Of a stretch of 42,496 nucleotides of DNA, positions 24,016 to 31,746 are shown piece by piece; the stretch's first letter is position 1; every line of letters begins with the position of its first letter. Below the pieces are notes generated by a model, which saw only the letters and a program-made list of their open reading frames with translations, had not been told where the DNA came from and ran no database searches. Source of the stretch: Bacillota bacterium (GTDB taxonomy: Bacteria > Bacillota > Clostridia > Christensenellales > Pumilibacteraceae); NCBI GenBank assembly GCA_009783515.1, contig WRDI01000004.1, positions 1 through 42,496 on the forward strand, read 5' to 3'. A program made the translations under genes and the position numbers.

Positions 24016-26283
24016 TCAGCCCCTCCTTTCCCGTCCAGCCTTGACCAAGAAACTTGCTACGTCAATCCCCTTTGTCCCGCGGCCGAAGCCCGCGTCCATG
24101 CCCGCCTCTTTGGCTATTTCGTGCGTGACTTGGGTGCCGCCCGCCACCAAAATCAACCTGTCCCTAACCCCCTTTTCGATACACAAATCGTGGATTTTCC
24201 TCATGTTTTTGACATGGACGTCGTCGTGGGTGATGATGGTGGAAATCAAAATTGCGCCCGCGCCCGCCTCGATTGCGGCATCCACAAGCTTTTCGCACGG
24301 TACACTCGTACCTAAATAAATGTACTTGACCCCGTACCTCTCGATTCCGCCGTGCTTGATGTCCAAAACCTCTTTAAGACCAACGGAATGCTCGTCGTTG
24401 CCCACCGTCCCCGCCACAATCAGCACGGGGTGTTTCGCGATGTCGGCACGAATTTCGTCCTCGCTAAGCAGCGGGATAACTTCGGGGATAACCAATTCCT
24501 TAATATCAATGTCGAATTTAACCTTGCCCTTGATTTCAACAAGAGTCCCCTCCGAGGGGTGCAGGGCGCGTTTATGCACGACAACCACGTCCTCTAAGCC
24601 CATTTTTTCGCCGCACTTAATCGCTGCAAATTCCGCCGTTCTTGCGTCAAGCGGCAAAAAGATAGAGGTGGTGACGATTCCGTCTGCCTTCCATTCAACC
24701 TCCGGCTTAACAATAGACGAATTTTCGTACTTCGCCACCTCGGCAAGCCGCACATTAACGTTATCATGCGCGTCCAACTCGTCAATATACGCAATCTTGC
24801 TTCTGTCCTCAAACGTGTCGCCGCCAATCGCCTCGCTCGCGCTCTTAAACCCCGCGGGAACGCAGTTATACCCGTAATGCACGGACACGGGCGCGAAATA
24901 ATCCTTGTCGCGCTCGAAAACAAGCCCGACGCCCACGCCGCCGTTAATCTCGCGCGGGATTCCGTCGCCGCTCCTCTCCGGATAACAGCCGCTGTCGATA
25001 AAAAAGCCTTCCTCCACCGCCTTAAAGTAGCCGCCGACCGCCAAAATCTCCTCCATAAACAGCACGGCGCGTTCCTTTAATTCCCGCGCTTTCGCTCCCA
25101 AAACGCCGTCCCGCTTCAATTCAACCATTTCGCGCAGCCCGTCCAAGCCGTTCAATGCTTGCCGCGCCGTGTCTATCGCCGCGATATTGTTGTAATGCCA
25201 CGGCACGTTGCGCCCCTCGTCGGGCGTGATTGTCGATTGTATATCCGCGCTGGTAAGCCGCGAAATCACAAGATTAAGCGTATGTGTCACTGTCGCCTCG
25301 CGCATATCCGATTCCATGTACTTGGTGTGCTGCTGCGCCCGCATGGTGTAATCTTTAAACAAATCGCGCAAGGCGACGGCGTAAGGCAGGTCGAGCCTCA
25401 TGCACGGCGCGGGCGGCGCGGAGGGCGGCACGGTCGATAAGGCGATATTCTTGGGCTTAATCCCGACGCGACGCGAAAAAGCGGAGTTGATGGCGTGCTG
25501 AACCAACAATTCGGGCATGACCTTCCACGCCTTCATCGCGGTCGCGTTGGCGTTGTGCGCACCGTCAATCTGCAAAAGCTCCGCCCACGCCATGATTTTT
25601 TTGGCTTCGCAGGCGTCCACAAAGCTGCGCACCATGTTGATGTTGCGGTACAAAACGTTGTACTGTGGGTCCTGGTGCGCGCCGTTCACCCCTTCCTCGG
25701 CGAACATGACGGCGATGTCAGGGCCCGCCACCCCCGAAATGTAGGAGTGGAAGTTGATGGGCCGTCCGACTTCTTCTTCAATGGCGTCCAACGCTTTGCG
25801 GGAAGCCCGCACCTGTTTGCGGGTAATGGTCACGCCGCCAATGCCCTGCGGAGTGCCCTCTATCAGCGAGTCGTAGTGGCTTTGACCGGCGGTGCGAATC
25901 ACCATGATGTGGTCCGCGCCCGCCCACGCCGCCATGCGCATACGGCGGATGTCGTCTTCAAAGCGCCCGCTTGCTATTTCCGTGGTGATGACGCAGTCGG
26001 GCTGGGGGTCTATGCCGCCTATGCCCCTTGCGCCGGGTAATGGTATTGAATTAAGAAGGCTGTCGGAGGTTTCGTGATACTCAAAATCCCCGATTTGCCT
26101 TGTTTGACCGCGGTTTTCGCGCCAGTGCCAGCCGCGGCGCTTGGGCGCGTAATTCTCTAAGTCCGTGAGGATTTCTTTTAAATCCAGCTTTTTATTGGGT
26201 GTGAGTGTCATTTTATTATCCGTTTCGTTCATTTGGTTGCCCATTTGATTGCCCGTTTGATTGTTTGTTTGGTCGTGTTTCAT
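24016..26283 (-). CDS. oraE: D-ornithine 4,5-aminomutase, large (E) subunit
   Basis: 755 aa adenosylcobalamin- and PLP-dependent mutase subunit that, with OraS, converts D-ornithine to 2,4-diaminopentanoate. The N-terminal two-thirds forms the TIM-barrel part (PQPDCVITTEIASGRFEDDIRRMRMAAWAGADHIM ... LSTVPPSAPPAPCMRLDLPYA). The C-terminal Rossmann domain has the base-off cobalamin motif DEHSVG (Asp630, His632). It is followed by LDIKHGG, whose Lys643 is 11 residues after the His, as is the PLP-binding Lys629 relative to His618 in Clostridium sticklandii. The first 25 residues are Asn/Gln-rich and look like a tandem-repeat extension. The start has GGAGGTG, and the ATG overlaps the oraS stop (ATGA), implying coupling and equal synthesis of the subunits. 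Confidence 0.95.
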   Translation of the reverse strand: MKHDQTNNQTGNQMGNQMNETDNKMTLTPNKKLDLKEILTDLENYAPKRRGWHWRENRGQTRQIGDFEYHETSDSLLNSIPLPGARGIGGIDPQPDCVITTEIASGRFEDDIRRMRMAAWAGADHIMVIRTAGQSHYDSLIEGTPQGIGGVTITRKQVRASRKALDAIEEEVGRPINFHSYISGVAGPDIAVMFAEEGVNGAHQDPQYNVLYRNINMVRSFVDACEAKKIMAWAELLQIDGAHNANATAMKAWKVMPELLVQHAINSAFSRRVGIKPKNIALSTVPPSAPPAPCMRLDLPYAVALRDLFKDYTMRAQQHTKYMESDMREATVTHTLNLVISRLTSADIQSTITPDEGRNVPWHYNNIAAIDTARQALNGLDGLREMVELKRDGVLGAKARELKERAVLFMEEILAVGGYFKAVEEGFFIDSGCYPERSGDGIPREINGGVGVGLVFERDKDYFAPVSVHYGYNCVPAGFKSASEAIGGDTFEDRSKIAYIDELDAHDNVNVRLAEVAKYENSSIVKPEVEWKADGIVTTSIFLPLDARTAEFAAIKCGEKMGLEDVVVVHKRALHPSEGTLVEIKGKVKFDIDIKELVIPEVIPLLSEDEIRADIAKHPVLIVAGTVGNDEHSVGLKEVLDIKHGGIERYGVKYIYLGTSVPCEKLVDAAIEAGAGAILISTIITHDDVHVKNMRKIHDLCIEKGVRDRLILVAGGTQVTHEIAKEAGMDAGFGRGTKGIDVASFLVKAGRERRG

Positions 26284-26651
26284 TTCACACCTCCGATTTG
26301 GGCAAATAATGCGTCTATATTATCCCACTCTTGACCTGCGGCAAGCAAAAGCCCCGCCTCGCGCACGCTCACGCCCTTTTTTTGCGCAAGCCGCCAGACC
26401 ACGCCCCCGCAGCCCTTGCCCATCAAGCCCTTTTTCATGACGCCCTCGACGATGGGCGCCGCCTCGACGGAAGAAAAACCCATGCGTAACAATACGCTGC
26501 GCTCGATGGCGGGCGTGGTGTTTTTGTACCCGAGGTCAAGCATCGGCTGCACTATCTCCTCCGCAAGCGCCCAAAACCGCTCGTACAGCTCCTGGTCGGT
26601 CAGCGCCGCAAGGTGCTCCCGCCTTGTTTCAAAATCGTCCTGTCTTTTCAT
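26280..26651 (-). CDS. oraS: D-ornithine 4,5-aminomutase, small (S) subunit
   Basis: 123 aa, the usual length of OraS, which packs on the OraE barrel and is needed for mutase activity. The sequence begins KRQDDFETRREHLAALTDQELYERFWALAEEIV and contains YKNTTPAIERSVLLRMGFSS and GCGGVVWRLAQKKG, recognisable OraS blocks. The reading frame is open to 26825, but the extra 58 residues are translated REP and AT-rich DNA. The ATG at 26651 with AGGAG upstream is taken. The stop overlaps oraE by four bases. Confidence 0.92.
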   Translation of the reverse strand: MKRQDDFETRREHLAALTDQELYERFWALAEEIVQPMLDLGYKNTTPAIERSVLLRMGFSSVEAAPIVEGVMKKGLMGKGCGGVVWRLAQKKGVSVREAGLLLAAGQEWDNIDALFAQIGGVK

Positions 26652-26725
26652 TTTTGTGTTCTCCTGTTTGTAATTGGATTTGTTGTTGGAACTGTTATTG
26701 TATTGGAATTTTCTTGAAAAACTAT

Positions 26726-26836
26726 TGGGCGGACGGCCGGTGGTCGCCCCTACGGTTTGTTTAAATCCGATGTTCACGGTTTTAATCCGACATTCATGGT
26801 TTAATGTATCCGTAGGGGCGGGCATCGCCCGCCCGC
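26726..26836. repeat. Two inverted REP palindromes upstream of oraS
   Basis: GGGCGGACGGCCGGTGGTCG followed by CCCCTACGG (26726-26757) and the opposite CGTAGGGGCGGGCATCGCCC followed by GCCC (26811-26836) lie on either side of a short direct duplication (TTCACGGTTTTAATCCGA / TTCATGGTTTAATG). Confidence 0.8.
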
Positions 26837-27017
26837 TAATTAAATACTAAAAATAAATATCTTTATCCCAAGCATTCGGGTTGTTGTCGATATATTCCCA
26901 AATTTTTATGTATTCGTTTTCGTCGCGGACAATGCGGTCGTGGAATAATTTTTGTCACAATGTGTATCCCACCTGTTTTGATACGAATCCTTTGAACTGA
27001 TTGATAATCCGCGATAC

Positions 27018-27044
27018 CGTAGGGGCGACCATCGGTCGCCCGTT
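27018..27044. repeat. REP palindrome within transposase (fourth from its start)
   Basis: CGTAGGGGCGACCATCGGTC followed by GCCCG is read on the - strand as NGRPMVAPTV. Confidence 0.85.
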
Positions 27045-27100
27045 TGTACATTCATCCATGTACGCGGATGGATCATTTATGGTGGGCTGGTCGTTTGTAA

Positions 27101-27130
27101 CGGGCAGGCGACCAATGGTCGCCCCTACGG
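27101..27130. repeat. REP palindrome within transposase (third)
   Basis: CGGGCAGGCGACCAATGGTC followed by GCCCCTACGG is read on the - strand as TVGATIGRLP. Confidence 0.85.
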
Positions 27131-27164
27131 TTTCGTTCTGTGTCGATTTATAGCTCGTATCCGT

Positions 27165-27193
27165 GGGCGGACGACCAATGGTCGCCCCTACGG
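27165..27193. repeat. REP palindrome within transposase (second)
   Basis: GGGCGGACGACCAATGGTCG followed by CCCCTACGG is read on the - strand as TVGATIGRPP. Confidence 0.85.
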
Positions 27194-27380
27194 TTCCATT
27201 ATCCACAATACTGACCAACAAATGTACATGATTTGGCATAATAACGTACTTGTCAATTTCTACACAATCATAAAATTTTGGGATATTTTCAATCGCGGTC
27301 TTAACAATTTCGCCGATTTTTGACAGCGGCGGAATAGGTGTTTGTTTTGGGTCGTATTCGTTGTCCGTGCATAATGATAC

Positions 27381-27408
27381 CGTAGGGGCGGCCACGGGCC
27401 GTCCGCCT
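27381..27408. repeat. REP palindrome within transposase (first)
   Basis: CGTAGGGGCGGCCACGGGCC followed by GTCCGCC is read on the - strand as GGRPVAAPTV. Confidence 0.85.
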
Positions 27409-27536
27409 GCCCACAATAACGCGTGTTTGTCCTTTACGCAAACCGTAATAAAATAACACGACGGCGCGGAATAATCGAACCCGATCAATCGGTTAGGTTT
27501 TCTTGTGAGAATTTCATCCACTTAACATTTCCTTAT

Positions 27537-27562
27537 GCGGACGACCGATGGTCGCCCCTACG
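27537..27562. repeat. REP palindrome upstream of transposase
   Basis: GCGGACGACCGATGGTCGCC followed by CCTACGG lies just 5' of the transposase start, as expected for REP units flanking a RAYT. Confidence 0.8.
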
Positions 27563-27603
27563 GTTTGTACGTATACAAGAGCCATTATTTTATACCAACT
27601 TTT

Positions 27604-28152
27604 TTACTGAAAAGAAAATCTATCTTTTATAAATATAATGTTAAGATTAAATTCTCGCATAACTGCCTTGACTTTTGAATACGGAATGCTTAAGTCAAAG
27701 ACCTTAATCGGGCTGCCGTTTTCAATATGCTGCAACTCGGTGTATTTAATCCGCATAACTCCCACCCTGTCGCTGAATCTGCCTATAAAAACACCTATGG
27801 AGACTTTAATGACTGATAATTTGCCGTATTCAATTTCTAAAATGCTGTTATAATTAATGTGCGTATTTTTCTTAACCTTAACAGTTTCTTCCAATATGGT
27901 TATTTCTGCCTGATCAAAAACTGTGGTCAATCTGCCAAATATTTTGGTATATTCCATCAGGCAAAGAAGCAAGACCAGCCATGCCGCTACCGCCCAACAA
28001 AGTATTGTCAGCCACAGAGGCAACCCCATTTCGAAAGAAAGCTGCCTGTCCAAAATAAAAATAACTGTATAAACAGCGGCGCAAATCACCACAACTATTA
28101 AACCAGTTTTAAGCATTTTATGAAAGGTACTATTTGCTGTTATTTTTTTCAT
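27604..28152 (-). CDS. Two-helix membrane protein with PH-like cytoplasmic domain
   Basis: 182 aa. Two membrane helices near residues 14-33 and 45-66 form a hairpin. They are followed by about 110 residues of beta-rich sequence (AEITILEETVKVKKNTHINYNSILEIEYGKLSVIKVSIG ... MRIKYTELQHI ... FDLSIPYSKVKAVMREFN). This layout is typical of bacterial PH-like (bPH) membrane proteins, but the family call is inference. Its ATG overlaps the ortB stop (ATGA), so it is translationally coupled to the ornithine thiolase genes. A role in that pathway is not known. It is more AT-rich than ortB. Confidence 0.65.
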   Translation of the reverse strand: MKKITANSTFHKMLKTGLIVVVICAAVYTVIFILDRQLSFEMGLPLWLTILCWAVAAWLVLLLCLMEYTKIFGRLTTVFDQAEITILEETVKVKKNTHINYNSILEIEYGKLSVIKVSIGVFIGRFSDRVGVMRIKYTELQHIENGSPIKVFDLSIPYSKVKAVMREFNLNIIFIKDRFSFQ

Positions 28153-29582
28153 ATTCCTTTTATTTCTTTGAACACTTCTTTAACAAACGCCATGTCCGCC
28201 TTTGTTTCCTCTGCCAAAAACGCAATATCCGCGTCGTAAATCCCCCTCACATCCTTGTCGTTTGCCCCGTACCCGTAATTGTTCAAACAATTCTTGATGT
28301 ACGACTTGCGCGCCTTGTTCAAATCAAAGTCCCGCGCCTTAATCAAAGACGGGTCGGAGGGCAGCACGATATTCACACCCGCAATTTCCGTTTCAGGGTC
28401 GCCAAATAAAACCTCAATCCCATTTGCCTTTGCAAAACTTAATTGCGGCATTTGGTGCTTGCCCGCCCCCGTGTACTCCGTTTCCTGCACCAAAATCATC
28501 CGGTCGTCCGTCATTTCCTGCGCCAAAGCGAAGGCGGCGGTGACGGAGGTGTTGCCCGCGGGCCCCCTTTCCAGCCCCTCAAGCGCCGACAAAGCCTCGG
28601 TGATATAAAAAACCTCGCCCTGCTTGACTAATAAATACCTGTCCAAATAGCGCAAACTGCGCGCGGCATTGCGCGGCACGTCGCTGCGGTCAGGCCACGT
28701 AGCGAAGGGTATGCCGAAGCCGCTGTGCCCCGTGGTGAAAGACTTGCGGTTAAACGCCGTGTCCGACGCCATGTGTAAGCCCGACAAATCCACGCTTGCG
28801 CCGTAAACTTTGACCGACCCCGCGCCCGCCTTGATTAGCCCCCGCGCAGTGCCCGTCACGTTGCCGCCCCCCGCCTGCGTCGCCAAAACTATGTCGGGCA
28901 AGCGGTTGAATTTCGCGCGAAACTGCGTGGCAATCTCAGCCCCAAGCGTCTCAATCCCCGCAATCCCGAAAGGCGTGTACAGCGACGCGTTAAAATACCC
29001 CGTCTCCTCCAAAAGCATAAGGAATTTGTAGAACAATTCGGGACCGACGGACAACTGTATGACCTCCGCGCCCATAGCCTCGCAGGCGCGCTGTTTCTCC
29101 AAAATTTCGGGCTGCCCGACCTTTTTGGAGTCATAACACTCCTGTACGACGATACATTTCAGGCCGTGTTTTGCCGCGTTGCTGGCGACCGCCGCGCCGT
29201 AATTGCCGCTTGTCGCCGCGATTACGCCCTTATAGCCCATGCGCTTTGCGTGATAAACCGCGCACGCCGCCCGCCGCGCCTTAAAGCTGCCCGAGGGGTT
29301 GCAGGCTTCGTCCTTGACGAAAATCCGCGCCGCCTGCCCCGTTTTTGACACCTTGCGCGCCAAGGCGGTAAGGTTTTTGAGTTCGATAATAGGCGTTTGC
29401 CCCACCGCGACGCTTTCTTGAATGGCAAAAACCTCGTCAAGGGTATAGCCCGTTTCCGCCATCATTTTTTCATAGTCGAAGGCGATGCCGCCGCTCTCGA
29501 ACGCGTCGTAATCTATGCCGACGGACTTTTTCATTATCTCGTTTTTGCGCGCCATTACGGCGGCATAGGTGTTGTCTTTCAT
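28149..29582 (-). CDS. ortB: 2-amino-4-oxopentanoate thiolase, beta (PLP) subunit
   Basis: 477 aa PLP enzyme that, with OrtA, cleaves 2-amino-4-oxopentanoate with CoA to alanine and acetyl-CoA, the last step of the ornithine oxidative branch. It belongs to the threonine synthase / tryptophan synthase beta fold: TPIIELKNL, CNPSGSFKARRA with the PLP Lys101, ATSGNYGAAVASNAA, the phosphate loop TQAGGGNVTGTARG, and a C-terminal block ETEYTGAGKHQMPQLSFAKANG typical of OrtB. The start has AAGGAG. It is separated from ortA by 220 bp of repeats yet lies on the same strand. It overlaps the downstream PH-like gene by four bases. Confidence 0.94.
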   Translation of the reverse strand: MKDNTYAAVMARKNEIMKKSVGIDYDAFESGGIAFDYEKMMAETGYTLDEVFAIQESVAVGQTPIIELKNLTALARKVSKTGQAARIFVKDEACNPSGSFKARRAACAVYHAKRMGYKGVIAATSGNYGAAVASNAAKHGLKCIVVQECYDSKKVGQPEILEKQRACEAMGAEVIQLSVGPELFYKFLMLLEETGYFNASLYTPFGIAGIETLGAEIATQFRAKFNRLPDIVLATQAGGGNVTGTARGLIKAGAGSVKVYGASVDLSGLHMASDTAFNRKSFTTGHSGFGIPFATWPDRSDVPRNAARSLRYLDRYLLVKQGEVFYITEALSALEGLERGPAGNTSVTAAFALAQEMTDDRMILVQETEYTGAGKHQMPQLSFAKANGIEVLFGDPETEIAGVNIVLPSDPSLIKARDFDLNKARKSYIKNCLNNYGYGANDKDVRGIYDADIAFLAEETKADMAFVKEVFKEIKGI

Positions 29583-29802
29583 AGTCGATGTCTCCTTTTC
29601 TTAATTGCAAGGGTAGAGGGGAGAGGATAGAGGGAAGAGGGAAGGTTGGGTTACTTTGGCAACCTTCCTTCCTTTTGTCATCCGGGTCCTTCGCTTCGCT
29701 CAGGATAAACTCCGCGAAGGATCTATTCCGCCTTTCATTATTTGTCATCCTGAACGTAGTGAAGGATCTCGCTTCGCGTTAGGAATGACAAAAGGATAAT
29801 GG
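29583..29802. repeat. Repeat cluster splitting ortA from ortB
   Basis: Heptamers of type TAGAGGG / AAGAGGG (about 29612-29640) run into GAAGGTTGGG, and a short right side CAACCTTCCTTCC gives a compact foldback hairpin (29640-29672). It is followed by two degenerate, opposed GTCATCCTGA repeats (29678-29788) containing CGAAGGATC. There is no gene. The hairpins lie inside the presumed ortA-ortB transcript. Confidence 0.8.
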
Positions 29803-30096
29803 TCAATACCCCAAAATGTCCTTCACCTGCCGCCGCACCGCGTCAAGCTCCGGCACATACGCGCCAAAACCGTGCGTATAAGCGGGTTCCACATCCTCCA
29901 AAACCCCACGCACCACCCTGCCCGTAACGGTGGTGATTTGACATGCCTCACCGATTTGCGCGTCGTGGCATAGGTACCCCTTGACCCACATGAGTAGCGG
30001 CACCTTTTTTGTGTCGTCGGGAACCTGTGGCGCGCGTTCGCCTGCGGCAAGCACCGTGTCGCGGATTTGCACCCACATGCCTTTTTTGATTATCAT
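29803..30096 (-). CDS. ortA: 2-amino-4-oxopentanoate thiolase, alpha subunit
   Basis: 97 aa, the normal OrtA length. It is the small partner of OrtB in thiolytic cleavage of 2-amino-4-oxopentanoate. Conserved blocks are GMWVQIRDTVLAAGERAPQVPDDTKKVPL, WVKGYL and the C-terminal half VTGRVVRGVLEDVEPAYTHGFG. The start has GGAGGA, and a CCCCG...CGGGG hairpin ends 4 bases before that ribosome binding site region. It is the first gene of the - strand ornithine block. Confidence 0.92.
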   Translation of the reverse strand: MIIKKGMWVQIRDTVLAAGERAPQVPDDTKKVPLLMWVKGYLCHDAQIGEACQITTVTGRVVRGVLEDVEPAYTHGFGAYVPELDAVRRQVKDILGY

Positions 30097-30113
30097 TGTT
30101 TTGTCCTCCTTCG

Positions 30114-30142
30114 CCCCGAGTTGCGCTTCGCTTGCACGGGGA
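30114..30142. repeat. CCCCG...AAGCGAAGCGC...CGGGG hairpin repeat, copy 2 (ortA leader)
   Basis: On the - strand it reads CCCCGTGCAAGCGAAGCGCA then ACTCGGGG, and is followed immediately by the GAAGGAGGA ribosome binding site of ortA. Confidence 0.8.
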
Positions 30143-30898
30143 CATCAACGAATCCACTGTTTTTTAGAAAAATACAATGTAAATAACATTACTTTGGATA
30201 ATCGCCCATAAAGGGTATAAATTTATCGGCCAAAAAAATGGTTCTGCGAGGACTTAATGCGTACCAAAGGATAGCATAAGTCACTATTGGTGAGTTTGCG
30301 GGTGCGATATGCGTACTGCGCTGCCGTCCGTATCGGCACGGATTTGGTATTGCAGTTTAAGACCGCCTTACAATCAACAAGCGGTAAGCGCGATACGCTT
30401 GATTGTCGCAATAAAATTATACCACATTATCCGGAATAAACGCAACCCGTTTGATGAGTCATTTTATTATTTATGGAAAAATCAAGCGAGTGGCCAAAGA
30501 TAAACCTTGCGGCAGGTACTAAAGCAACCGAAAAGAACCCGTTCAAAAAACGGGTGGAAAAAACGGTGACGCGATAGAGGCCTGTTTTTTGCAAAGGCTT
30601 TTTACAAATTGAAGAAAGTGTTTTTTGACTTCAGCAAGTAAAACGATGCAGGCGGCAGACAGGACGACCGGCTCGTCGGCTTTTTTAAGAGCGATTCCGT
30701 CCTCCTCGCAAAACAATTAGGATAATGAAATACCAATTGCAACTTAGAGCTTTTCAAGTGACGGGACATTTTGACGGCGGGCTCTGAAAGTGCGCATCGT
30801 AAGCCGAGTTCGCAGAAATTCCAGAATTGATGCGGTTATTTTTAGCTGTTAATACAAAAACTTAATATAAAATTAACCTTAAAAGCCGCGCGATAGGC
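30143..30898. other. Gene-poor region between divergent ortA and lemA
   Basis: No convincing gene is seen in about 750 bp. Visible structures are TACCAAA...TTTGGTA inverted ends at about 30254-30350 enclosing several small hairpins, an imperfect hairpin CAATCAACAAGCG...CGCTTGATTG (30371-30405), a hairpin ACCCGTTCAAAAAACGGGT near 30538, and a CGAC...GTCG hairpin followed by T6 near 30670. A 34-codon frame (from 30473) overlaps one hairpin and is not called. It may contain an undescribed structured RNA or decayed genes. Confidence 0.4.
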
Positions 30899-30928
30899 TT
30901 GCTTTTTTGCGCGAAAAAATTGTATAAT
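30899..30928 (+). promoter_or_regulatory. Promoter upstream of lemA
   Basis: TTGCTT (30899-30904), an 18-bp spacer and a consensus TATAAT (30923-30928), about 80 bp before the lemA start. Confidence 0.6.
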
Positions 30929-31008
30929 CTTGGTAGTGTCGATTATGTTCGCTTTTGCGGCAATGATAAAAAGTCGGCAAACAAATCTATTATACGGAGG
31001 TAAACAAA

Positions 31009-31605
31009 ATGAACAATCTATTGGCAATTTCTACCGGCGGTATAGTCGGCATTATCGTCGGCGCGGCAATCCTGTTACTGCTGATAATAATCATCGGCTG
31101 GTTTATTTCGACCATGAACGCCATGATTAGGCTTCGCAACAACGTCGAAGAGGGTTGGTCCACTATCGACGTGTACCTTAAAAAGCGGTACGACCTTATC
31201 CCCAACCTTGTCGAAACGGTCAAGGGGTACGCAAAGCACGAAAACTCCACGTTAGAAGCCGTCATAAGGGCACGCAACGCGGCGATGAGCGCGGGCGGAG
31301 GGGTAGAGGGCAAGGCTGCCGCCGAAAACGCGCTGTCGGGGACATTAAAGTCGTTATTCGCGCTTTCCGAGGCATACCCCAATTTGAAGGCGGACAGCCA
31401 CTTTTTGGATTTGCAAAAGCAATTACAGTCCCTTGAAAGCGAAATCAGCCAGGCGCGGAGGTATTACAACGGCGTGGTCAAGACGTACAACAATAAGATT
31501 ATGGTTTTCCCATCGTCCATAGTGGCAAAAATGAAAAAGTTTGAGAAGAAGGCGTTTTTCGAGATTGCGGAGGCGGAGAGGGCTAACGTGAAGGTAAGTT
31601 TTTAA
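31009..31605 (+). CDS. lemA: LemA family membrane protein
   Basis: 198 aa. A single N-terminal membrane helix (about 10-34, VGIIVGAAILLLLIIIIGWF) is followed by the helical-bundle LemA domain: LRNNVEEGWSTIDVYLKKRYDLIPNLVETVKGYAKHE is the family hallmark, then LFALSEAYPNLKAD and RRYYNGVVKTYNNKI. The function of LemA is not firmly known. It commonly sits with DUF2207 or TPM-domain proteins, as here with the next gene. The start has GGAGG. Confidence 0.93.
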   Translation: MNNLLAISTGGIVGIIVGAAILLLLIIIIGWFISTMNAMIRLRNNVEEGWSTIDVYLKKRYDLIPNLVETVKGYAKHENSTLEAVIRARNAAMSAGGGVEGKAAAENALSGTLKSLFALSEAYPNLKADSHFLDLQKQLQSLESEISQARRYYNGVVKTYNNKIMVFPSSIVAKMKKFEKKAFFEIAEAERANVKVSF

Positions 31606-31735
31606 TGCTCAATGCTCAATGCGCAATGCTCAATGATGGTCGAGTTTTTTAAGCGTATCAATGCTTGATGTTCGTGGCACATTTCTAAAAATTATCCTTC
31701 ATTGAGCATTGCGCATTGAGCATTGCGCATTCTGA
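31606..31735. repeat. Heptamer foldback element, conserved-core subfamily (copy 2)
   Basis: The element starts immediately after the lemA stop. The left arm (AATGCTC, AATGCTC, AATGCGC, AATGCTC, AATGATGG) and the complement of the right arm agree at all but two of 36 positions. The core contains GGTCGAGTTTTTTAAGCGTA, TCAATGCTTGATGTTC and CACATTTCTAAAAATTATCC. Confidence 0.92.
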
Positions 31736-31746
31736 AAAAGGGTTTT

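Larger units (their letters stand above)
26847..27521 (-). pseudogene. REP-associated (RAYT / Y1 HUH) transposase, nonsense-disrupted
   Basis: RAYT-family gene of 224 codons. It has IGFDYSAPSCYFITVCVKDK at the start, the HUH motif in MPNHVHLLVSI, and a C-terminus reading Q-K-L-F-H-D-R-I-V-R ... IWEYIDNNPNAW. The Trp normally before QK is TGA (26955-26957), so the intact frame ends early at 188 aa. The reader will also see four segments with GRPVAAPTV, TVGATIGRPP, TVGATIGRLP and GRPMVAPTV: each is a REP palindrome translated in frame. The start is GTG at 27521 with AAGGA upstream. RAYTs mobilise REP sequences, and REPs flank this copy on both sides. It sits between ortB's operon partner and oraS. 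Confidence 0.85.

Noticed and set aside
25495..26040. 181-codon + strand ORF opposite oraE, and many similar antisense ORFs in GC-rich genes
   Set aside because: They are shadow frames of clearly conserved genes, with no ribosome binding sites and no recognisable domains.
26652..26825. 58-residue N-terminal extension of OraS
   Set aside because: It is translated REP and AT-rich DNA. The internal ATG at 26651 has a proper AGGAG and gives the normal OraS length.
26955..26957. TGA read as Trp (alternative genetic code) in the transposase
   Set aside because: purD and several other intact genes end in TGA, and only this gene shows an internal TGA, so a nonsense mutation is simpler.
26863..27051. 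62-codon - strand ORF downstream of the transposase
   Set aside because: It is an alternative frame over the 3' end of the transposase pseudogene and a REP unit.
30473..30577. 34-codon ORF in the gene-poor region
   Set aside because: It is very short, overlaps a hairpin, and has no ribosome binding site.
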